Assembly (NCBI RefSeq): GCF_001949145.1
Contig: NW_019091401.1
Location: forward strand, 1,151,374-1,163,610
Reading direction: 5' to 3'
Length of the DNA: 12,237 nucleotides
Source: Acanthaster planci
Lineage: Eukaryota > Echinodermata > Asteroidea > Valvatida > Acanthasteridae
Shown: positions 9,501 through 12,237 of the stretch, one piece after another
Numbering within the stretch: position 1 is the first letter of the stretch
Layout: every line of letters begins with the position of its first letter
Translations under genes and position numbers: made by a program
The notes under the pieces: generated by a model
The model's input: the letters and a program-made list of their open reading frames with translations, nothing else
Told to the model about the DNA's origin: nothing
Databases searched by the model: none

Positions 9501-10720
9501 ATCTGCGTCCAGTGAAGGCCGATCAAGGAGAAGTCGAAAGTAGGTATCCTTTTTTGATAAGAAAACTTTCTAGGCAGCTGGATAGTTAATATTCGTTTAG
9601 CAGTCTCAGGGATTTTCTCTAATTTGTACAAGTTGTGAGGAACATTTGTGTCTCATGTTGAGGATGGTGTTATTTAAACATGGAGCCCAATATCTAGCTG
9701 TATATTGGATTTTGAATGATTCTTGTTCAGATGACATTGACAGAAATGTCCATGAATGTTGTTTTAAAGATACTGAACAAAGATTTTCTGTGCTTTTCTG
9801 TAGTTTGTTGCTGCAGAATTTGTGCTATTTTTTAAAGCTTGTTTTCTCATGTGAGGTTTTTCTAGCACATTGAAAAAGGATGGTGTCCTTAATCAGATGA
9901 CGGTATAGCAAATAGGACTCTCGCCTATGCCCATTTCCTTGATTCAGTTCTCTCAGAAAGGGTCTGAACACAATGCTTACTTGCTTTAGAAATGCACCCA
10001 TCTGTGATTCGGCCGTTATTTTGTTGTCATTATTGACAGGAAGGGTAGGACTAGCTCAGCCGCTTCTGTGCGCAGCCGCACTAGCGAGGACCAGTCGGCC
10101 GGCTACCGGGAGGAGAATGAGACCAAGACCAACCCTATGGCCAATGGCAGTGTGCGTTCCTTGCCTGATGCCAAGAAGAAGGCCAAAGTGCCGATGGCTA
10201 CCCCAGCAACAGGAGATGTTGTGGTGAGGAAGTGTGCGATTGGTAGAGTTCTAATAGGTATTCATTTTTATCCAGTTAACTGCAGAGGGCATGTTGACCT
10301 ACAGTGATTGTCTGTGACAATTTTGTGTTAAGTGTGTCAACATGTTTTTTCAACGGGAACAAATGGAATTTGTCCAATCGAGGCAACCTATTCATTACTG
10401 TGCATTTGCCAATCTCTGCGTGACAGGAGCTGTTTAAAGATGAGACAAAGTTGGCCATGCCTCCCTTGGCCTTGCGTGAGACTCCACCCAGCTCTGCTTC
10501 AGCCGACAGCAAATCTAGCCATAGTACCGCCTCCCCGCAGAGCATATCCCAGGAAGGCTCGCTGACCTCTGAACCTCAACTGCGGTCAGCTAGGAAGGGG
10601 TCGCTGAAGTCCAATCCGTCCAGAGACGGGAGCCAAATGTCCTCAGATTCCCAGACTCTAGACAGGCTTGTGGTCCATGGATTACAAGAGACTTCAATCG
10701 ATGGTGATGATTGTAAGTAA
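392..10720 (+). CDS. Mgrn1: MGRN1/RNF157-family RING E3 ubiquitin ligase gene, exons 2-13 (5' partial)
   Basis: The spliced product is an E3 ubiquitin ligase of the mahogunin family. In vertebrates this family ubiquitinates TSG101 and affects melanocortin-receptor signalling and endosomal traffic. The visible frame is 521 codons from the first whole codon (Cys, 394-396). With the roughly 30 missing residues of exon 1 it would match human MGRN1 (about 550 aa). Visible-protein landmarks are a conserved N-terminal domain (about residues 1-225, including MGGQRFDTPQPEAYLFGEN, LVNIRKDSLKLV and VKPLKQKQ-like IKPLKQKQ), the RING finger (C243 to C281), GYEAVPLGEALNG (about 321-333) and a polar tail (343-521). 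All eleven internal junctions are GT-AG with matching phases. Exons 6, 12 and 13 are more GC-rich than the introns. Family assignment is firm. MGRN1 and RNF157 are vertebrate paralogues, so this gene is probably an ancestor-like copy of both (inference). Confidence 0.95.
758..855 (+). CDS. Mgrn1: Exon 3: LVNIRKDSLKLV block
   Basis: This exon encodes visible residues 40-71 and two bases of Arg72. It begins FPYPSLQPKEPIKTLKSL and goes on to VNIRKDSLKLVPALR. It matches the vertebrate segment FPYVTPAPHEPVKTLRSL followed by VNIRKDSLRLV almost residue for residue. The acceptor is ttgacag after a long T/C run (730-752), and the donor is CTCAG|gtgggt at 856. The next frame (exon 4) starts with G, completing AGG (Arg). 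Confidence 0.95.
856..1857 (+). other. Intron 3
   Basis: A 1002-bp intron with no coding signal. It contains a GC-rich, repeat-like block (about 1245-1345) in otherwise AT-rich DNA, listed separately. There is also a short imperfect inverted repeat around 1639-1672 (TCCGC...GCGGA with an inner TGTGA/TCACA pair). The 3' end has a T-rich tract and ttctgcag. Confidence 0.8.
1245..1345. repeat. Repeat-like GC-rich block in intron 3
   Basis: A run with ctggggccc, ggccccgg and accccacg stands out from AT-rich surroundings and is followed by a cgcgcttgcg near-palindrome. The style (GGGGTCCGGGGCC on the minus strand next to a GAAAAATTTGAAAT run) resembles dispersed repeats common in marine invertebrate genomes. 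It shares TTTTCCTGGGGCCC (1270-1283) with the intron 6 foldback (6854-6867). No termini or target duplication were found, so the class is unknown. Confidence 0.35.
1858..1977 (+). CDS. Mgrn1: Exon 4: IEFTFDTEARTAITVHF block
   Basis: This exon encodes visible residues 73-111 plus shared codons at both ends. It reads DEEERGDGHYSIEFTFDTEA, then RTAITVHFFAREEIQTGHA. It corresponds to the vertebrate LYSLEFTFDADARVAITIY segment. The acidic loop before it is shorter than in human MGRN1, where a DADSPTEDGDKPR-type insert is present. The acceptor is tttctgcag and the donor is GCTAT|gtgagt at 1978. An in-frame TGA lies at the donor (reading ATG TGA), so retention of intron 4 would truncate the protein at once. 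Confidence 0.94.
2205..2210. repeat. Left target-site duplication CAGTCA
   Basis: CAGTCA directly precedes the left terminal inverted repeat. The identical hexamer directly follows the right terminus (3592-3597). A six-base match at exactly the predicted place supports transposition rather than chance. Confidence 0.7.
2595..2854 (+). pseudogene. Decayed BED-type zinc-finger N-terminus of a transposase
   Basis: An ATG at 2595 opens MASTSKK, then one frame change leads to a single frame (2627-2854) with RKQSFKREHTEKFEFI, RGKH, AHCTL and YDVSRHIESSKH, ending NIQAFL. The order of an FxREHxxKFxFI-type lead, a C-x2-C position and a spaced His pair is that of the BED-like finger at the start of many hAT transposases and their domesticated relatives. 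Defects are three in-frame stops (2675, 2684, 2699), one frameshift near 2611-2620, and Ser in place of the second zinc Cys (CTLS). It lies inside the TIR-bounded element and is plainly non-functional. The assignment is by motif recognition only. Confidence 0.6.
2812..3188. repeat. 20-bp perfect inverted repeat inside the transposon
   Basis: AGCGTCAACAAAGCGTCAAC at 2812-2831 recurs as its exact reverse complement at 3169-3188. Each copy holds two GCGTCAAC units 11 bp apart, and the left copy has a third GTCAAC just upstream (2805-2810). The arms enclose 337 bp. A chance match of this length in 12 kb is very unlikely. It may mark a nested insertion or an inverted duplication within the older element. 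Confidence 0.7.
3020..3184 (+). pseudogene. Unidentified short near-open frame inside the transposon
   Basis: An ATG in an AAAGATGGCGG context opens MAVSIHR, hits TGA at 3041, then stays open for 46 codons. That stretch includes LRESGSEFGVSFTQWQVLES and NLDKTTFKSSES and ends at TGA 3182-3184. Residue composition looks protein-like but I do not recognise it. It could be a captured exon or leftover transposon coding sequence. It may also be chance. Confidence 0.25.
3592..3597. repeat. Right target-site duplication CAGTCA
   Basis: Partner of the hexamer at 2205-2210, directly abutting the right terminal inverted repeat. Confidence 0.7.
4016..4133 (+). CDS. Mgrn1: Exon 5: SETFHYERG block
   Basis: This exon encodes visible residues 113-151 after completing ATA (Ile). 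It reads YTARDPTLRSETFHYERGSS, then QTFYQPAFTFDPSTFDDDE. It is equivalent to vertebrate YSPKSPSLQSETVHYKRG and the following WKDDE segment. The acceptor is ttccag at 4015 and the donor is GAG|gtaagt at 4134, phase 0. It follows the longest visible intron (1978-4015), most of which is a DNA transposon. Confidence 0.94.
4134..4752 (+). other. Intron 5
   Basis: A 619-bp intron with nothing recognisable beyond the splice signals. The acceptor tract is the C/T run at about 4723-4752, ending ctctcctgcag. Confidence 0.85.
4753..4983 (+). CDS. Mgrn1: Exon 6: end of the N-terminal domain, IKPLKQKQ block
   Basis: This exon encodes visible residues 152-228 in 77 whole codons (phase 0 at both ends). Recognisable segments are DVIPIVIQCIVEEGEEHAGH, SHALLATLEQTAEASYYIKP and LKQKQMVDGVYYMLQEIFGI, ending ENKNSGEPGK. 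Vertebrate MGRN1 has FPVVIQAVVDEGD, GHAHVLLA and VKPLKQKQIVD in the same order. The acceptor is ctcctgcag and the donor is AAG|gtatgt at 4984. It is clearly more GC-rich than the flanking introns, as expected for constrained coding sequence. Confidence 0.96.
6625..6648. repeat. Perfect 11-bp hairpin beside the foldback
   Basis: AAATGTTTCTA (6625-6635) and TAGAAACATTT (6638-6648) are exact reverse complements separated by two A residues. It ends two bases before the left arm of the large foldback, so it may be part of the same element or its insertion site. Confidence 0.7.
6651..6909. mobile_element. Foldback / MITE-like inverted repeat, 118-bp arms
   Basis: The left arm (6651-6768) and right arm (6792-6909) are each 118 bp. 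Reverse-complementing one gives about 109 of 118 matching positions, with no gaps, around a 23-bp loop (6769-6791). Both arms contain TTTAGATGATCTGTGG and GCTAAGCCCCT and start TGGAATTTGCAAGCACGCA from the outside. No clear target duplication was found, so it may be a foldback transposon, a MITE or an inverted duplication. As pre-mRNA it would form a very stable hairpin 58 nt before the RING exon. Confidence 0.85.
6968..7085 (+). CDS. Mgrn1: Exon 7: first half of the RING finger
   Basis: This exon encodes visible residues 229-267 plus the first base of Ala268. An acidic linker (TPEEDEFADDIGSD) leads into [20 protein letters not shown] and LCSTC. The C3HC4 ligands visible here are C243, C246, C258, H260, C264 and C267. 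Human MGRN1 has [20 protein letters not shown] at this place. The acceptor is ctttgtag at 6967 and the donor is TGTG|gtgagt at 7086. A 259-bp foldback ends 58 bp upstream of this exon, so the acceptor region lies next to a potential large RNA hairpin. Confidence 0.97.
7086..7667 (+). other. Intron 7
   Basis: A 582-bp intron splitting the RING coding sequence. No structure was noticed other than the acceptor tract ending acatttcag. Confidence 0.85.
7668..7715 (+). CDS. Mgrn1: Exon 8: second half of the RING finger (microexon-sized)
   Basis: This is a 48-bp exon encoding ADSLRYQASCCPICRA (visible residues 268-283) plus the first base of Pro284. It supplies the last two zinc ligands, C278 and C281, in CPIC. 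The vertebrate equivalent is ADTLRYQANNCPICR. The acceptor is catttcag and the donor is GCAC|gtaagt at 7716. Skipping it would remove exactly 48 bases, keeping the frame (both boundaries are phase 1) but destroying the second zinc site. Confidence 0.96.
7716..8318 (+). other. Intron 8
   Basis: A 603-bp intron with no recognisable element. Its 3' end is T/C-rich, ending cccccatcttctgtag. Confidence 0.85.
8319..8401 (+). CDS. Mgrn1: Exon 9: post-RING basic helix (FRALLRIRALRK)
   Basis: This exon encodes visible residues 284-311, beginning PFRALLRIRALRKIGSTAV and ending TPNEDEEHQ. The vertebrate block PFRALLQIRAVRKK is a family signature directly after the RING. The acceptor is cttctgtag and the donor is CAG|gtgaga at 8402, phase 0. 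From memory of the vertebrate genes, an alternative 66-nt exon carrying a KKPKRE nuclear-localisation sequence sits just after this point. No counterpart is joined here. Confidence 0.94.
8673..8763 (+). CDS. Mgrn1: Exon 10: conserved GYE...EALNG segment
   Basis: This exon encodes visible residues 312-341 plus the first base of Gly342. It reads TSQENVPSGYEAVPLGEALN, then GPSPIRAGAE. It aligns with vertebrate SVPPGYEPISLLEALNG. In human MGRN1 the next residues contain PSAP, the TSG101-binding late-domain motif. Here the sequence runs on as GPSPIRAGAEGGAGERLLG with no P(S/T)AP. The acceptor is ccctctag and the donor is GAAG|gttggt at 8764, the weakest donor in the gene by eye. Confidence 0.9.
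9199..9210. repeat. (AC)6 microsatellite
   Basis: Six uninterrupted AC units in intron 10. A minor length-polymorphism candidate. Confidence 0.8.
9444..9468 (+). promoter_or_regulatory. Long polypyrimidine tract of the exon 11 acceptor
   Basis: Twenty-five pyrimidines, all T except one C at 9453, then ggtgcag. This is the longest T run in the window. It supports an acceptor at 9475 for an otherwise weakly conserved exon. Confidence 0.75.
9476..9539 (+). CDS. Mgrn1: Exon 11: start of the basic/serine-rich tail
   Basis: This exon encodes visible residues 342-362 and two bases of Lys363: GGAGERLLGSASSEGRSRR, then SR. It has no clear vertebrate counterpart. Support comes from a long T tract plus gtgcag acceptor, entry in phase 1 exactly as exon 10 leaves, and exit in phase 2 exactly as exon 12 requires. 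The donor is CGAAA|gtaggt at 9540. Without splicing, the frame reads AAG TAG and stops at 9541-9543, giving a short-tail product. Low-complexity composition lowers certainty about the exact ends. Confidence 0.8.
9540..10039 (+). other. Intron 11
   Basis: A 500-bp AT-rich intron. Its donor contains an in-frame TAG at 9541-9543. No other feature was seen. Confidence 0.8.
10040..10223 (+). CDS. Mgrn1: Exon 12: tail with two basic clusters
   Basis: This exon encodes visible residues 363-424. It begins KKGRTSSAASVRSRTSEDQS, passes through GYREENETKTNPMANGSVRS, and ends LPDAKKKAKVPMATPATGDV V. With exon 11 it forms RSRRSRKKGR, and a second cluster (DAKKKAKV) resembles a monopartite nuclear-localisation signal (inference). 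It is GC-rich and open throughout, with acceptor ttgacag at 10039 and donor GTG|gtgagg at 10224. The tail is predicted to be disordered. This part of the family is poorly conserved, so the exon is supported by frame and splice signals more than by homology. Confidence 0.87.
10427..10720 (+). CDS. Mgrn1: Exon 13: Ser/Pro-rich C-terminal tail, probable last coding exon
   Basis: This exon encodes visible residues 425-521. Segments include ELFKDETKLAMPPLALRETP, a serine-rich run (SSASADSKSSHSTASPQS) and RLVVHGLQETSIDGDD. The acceptor is gcgtgacag at 10426. If read to the stop, it ends DDCK and TAA at 10718-10720, giving a total length close to human MGRN1. But GATGATT|gtaagt at 10713 is an excellent donor, so the exon could end at 10712 (phase 1) and join an exon outside the window. 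The AATAAA at 11030 favours termination here. Neither end is proven. Confidence 0.82.
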   Translation, partial: ELFKDETKLAMPPLALRETPPSSASADSKSSHSTASPQSISQEGSLTSEPQLRSARKGSLKSNPSRDGSQMSSDSQTLDRLVVHGLQETSIDGDDCK

Positions 10721-11093
10721 TTCTCTTTGAGGTCATAACTAACTGGCAATACATGCAAGGCTCAGTAATGTACAGCTCAGCAAGATTTGGTGCTGTGAAG
10801 TTAGCTGAGATCTCTTTTTATGTAAAAAAAGGAGCAACTCGCATGGATTTGGAGTCTCAATACAATGAACTGTGACAAGGCCTTGTTCTTGTCACCTTTT
10901 ATGTCATATTAGAACCTGTGACCTACTGTGTAATTGACTTCATTCAAACTGTTACTTTTTCCTTGTTTCACCTTCAACTCCTGATAGAAATCCATCACTT
11001 GCTACAAAACCCATTCAGTCTCAACAATCAATAAAAAGAAATTGCTTATGTAACCCAACCTAACAAAGAAGTCTGAAGTTACCTTAGCTATGT
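10721..11093 (+). other. 3' UTR or intron 13, then spacer before the retroelement
   Basis: AT-rich, no coding similarity in any frame. It holds the AATAAA at 11030. If the GTAAGT at 10713 is used, this stretch is intron instead. Confidence 0.6.
11030..11035 (+). promoter_or_regulatory. Candidate polyadenylation signal AATAAA
   Basis: A canonical AATAAA hexamer lies 310 bp after the TAA at 10718-10720. It is the only one in the stretch between exon 13 and the retroelement. It would give a 3' UTR of roughly 330 nt. AT-rich introns contain such hexamers by chance (for example near 8909), so this is supportive only. Confidence 0.45.
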
Positions 11094-11998
11094 TTGATTG
11101 AAAAGACTTTAAAAGCATCATGCACCTCTGCTATTGAGAGAAAGCTACAGCGAAAGCCCCGCTCCCTCCAGCACTCCAGCAGTAGCTCTCGGTCCTTGTA
11201 CAGACAACTCCAGCCAACCAATTTCAAATGCCCGAGGTTCTTCGGGCAACCCAAGATCCACAAGGGGGTACACTCCACTACGCCCCATTGCCGCTTCAAG
11301 AGTGGGTCTAACAACATAGCCAGACATCTTGCCAAGGTACTGCACCCCCTGGTTGGCAACCCCAAACACCACATCAAGAATTCAGATCAGTTCGCCAGCT
11401 TCATTCAAGGCCTCACGCTTCAGCCAGATGACATCGTGGTCAGTTTTGACATCGTCTCCCTCTTCACGAATGTCCCCTTCTTCAAGGCCGCCACCATTAC
11501 TAAGGACAGACTTCAGGCATACCCCACCGTCAAGGACCGCACCAATCTTACTCGGGAACAACTTCAAAACCAGCTGCTCACCTGTGTCAACTCTTCTATC
11601 TTCCGAAAGAGAGATAGATTCTATGAACAAACAGCCGGAACCCCTATGGAATCCCTATATCCCCGGTTCTGGTTGACATATTCGTGAAAGAATTTGAGCA
11701 GCTCGCTATCAACACTTCAGATCACAGACCTAAGATTTGGCTCTGGTATGTAGACAACACCATTGTCATCTGGCAGCATGGTCAAGATCCTTCCTAGAAC
11801 ACCTCAACGGGCTTTACAGCAACACCCAGTTCACAATCGAACCGAAAAAGATGGCAACATCTCATTTCTTGATGTTGAAGTATCCAGAAAGCAAGACGTC
11901 AGTCGCACCTGCTGAGTATACCGGAAACCTACCCACACAGACAGATACCTCCACAGCGTGTCCTTCCATCACCCCAAGATCAAGTCTTCAGTAGGGTT
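11094..11998 (+). pseudogene. Decayed Penelope-like element reverse transcriptase
   Basis: The order of motifs is that of Penelope-like retroelement reverse transcriptases. It runs YRQLQPTN then PKIHK (11250-11264), LRPIAASR in another frame (11275-11301), NNIARHLAKVLHPLVG, SFDIVSLFTNVP (catalytic Asp at 11448-11450), FYEQTAGTPM, DIFVKEFE, YVDN (11747-11758), FLEHLNGLYSNTQFTIEP, GNISFLDVEV and KPTHTDRY. The reading frame changes at about 11265, 11310, 11660-11690, 11790 and 11850, and there is a stop at 11913-11915. The active-site box, normally YVDD or YADD, reads YVDN. The N-terminus and any GIY-YIG endonuclease are missing. It has no capacity to encode an active enzyme. It lies in the same orientation as the host gene. 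Confidence 0.9.
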
Positions 11999-12004
11999 CT
12001 CCCC

Positions 12005-12035
12005 ACGTAAGAACTTACGTATTGGGCCCAATACG
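12005..12035. repeat. Two overlapping palindromes at the retroelement boundary
   Basis: ACGTAAG (12005-12011) and CTTACGT (12014-12020) form a hairpin with a 2-nt spacer. CGTATTGGGCCCAATACG (12018-12035) is a perfect 18-bp palindrome sharing the last three bases of the first. They sit where similarity to the reverse transcriptase ends. Confidence 0.85.
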
Positions 12036-12098
12036 CAATTATTTCTGCCTGATACGCAAAAAACGGGCCGATACCCATTTTTTCGTACTCGATACGCA
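12031..12098. repeat. ATACGCA motif repeated about every 20 bp
   Basis: ATACGCA occurs at 12031, 12052 and 12092, with ATACCCA at 12071, giving steps of 21, 19 and 21 bp. The units between the motifs differ. This resembles the subterminal repeats of DNA transposons, and similar TACG or ATACAC spacing is seen near the ends of the intron 4 element. No terminus lies within the window. Confidence 0.55.
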
Positions 12099-12199
12099 CA
12101 ATATAATTATGACAGTATGGCTCAGAGTTATCTTACATAATGCAGATTGCATGTCCGGAAAATCTAGATGAAAAAACAGTTGATAGTCCTGCATTTTTC

Positions 12200-12214
12200 C
12201 ATGTACTGTACATG
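12200..12214. repeat. Short hairpin CATGTAC-T-GTACATG
   Basis: Seven-base arms around one T, in an AT-rich stretch (12120-12237) with no coding similarity. Short CATGTAC-like palindromes recur in this window, so it carries little weight alone. Confidence 0.5.
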
Positions 12215-12237
12215 CATTGTGCACCACGCGTCGGCAG

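Noticed and set aside
11134-11319. Separate small genes in other frames and the minus strand over 11084-11680
   Set aside because: They are alternate frames of the decayed reverse transcriptase. Only the motif-bearing blocks are meaningful.
1-12237. CRISPR arrays, bacterial operons, ribosome binding sites and prophage
   Set aside because: The sequence is spliced eukaryotic DNA. No direct-repeat array or bacterial gene organisation is present.

Overview
This is eukaryotic, metazoan nuclear DNA. It shows short exons with GT/AG junctions, AT-rich introns, a degenerate Penelope-type retroelement and a hAT-like DNA transposon. It carries, on the + strand, most of one gene: the invertebrate counterpart of vertebrate MGRN1/RNF157 (mahogunin RING finger E3 ubiquitin ligases). 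The species cannot be fixed from the sequence. The protein is clearly animal but diverged from vertebrates, introns are compact (about 0.2-2 kb), and the transposon content suits a marine invertebrate such as a lancelet. That last step is inference.

Layout. Positions 1-391 are intron 1. The first exon, with the start codon and the expected N-myristoylation region, lies upstream of the window. Twelve exons follow, at 392-510, 758-855, 1858-1977, 4016-4133, 4753-4983, 6968-7085, 7668-7715, 8319-8401, 8673-8763, 9476-9539, 10040-10223 and 10427-10720 (or 10712). All junctions keep one open frame of 521 codons. Exons 2-6 encode the conserved N-terminal substrate-binding region. Exons 7-9 encode the C3HC4 RING finger and the basic helix after it. 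Exon 10 carries the conserved GYE...EALNG segment. Exons 11-13 encode a Ser/Arg/Lys-rich, low-complexity tail with two basic clusters. The reading frame ends at a TAA (10718-10720), with AATAAA at 11030. A strong GTAAGT donor overlaps the last codons, so a further exon outside the window is possible.

Mobile DNA. Intron 4 holds a 1381-bp element (2211-3591) with 13-bp perfect terminal inverted repeats, a 6-bp target duplication (CAGTCA) and a broken BED-type zinc-finger transposase start. Intron 6 holds a 259-bp foldback (6651-6909) with two 118-bp arms, ending only 58 bp before the RING exon. After the gene, 11094-about 11998 is a decayed Penelope-like reverse transcriptase with several frameshifts, one stop and an altered YVDD box. 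It is followed by a stretch with two overlapping palindromes and an ATACGCA motif repeated about every 20 bp, probably the edge of another element.

No rRNA, tRNA, CRISPR array or complete second gene is visible. I found no wholly new system. The most useful leads are the foldback beside the RING exon, the absence of the PSAP (TSG101-binding) motif where vertebrate MGRN1 has it, and the uncertain C-terminus.
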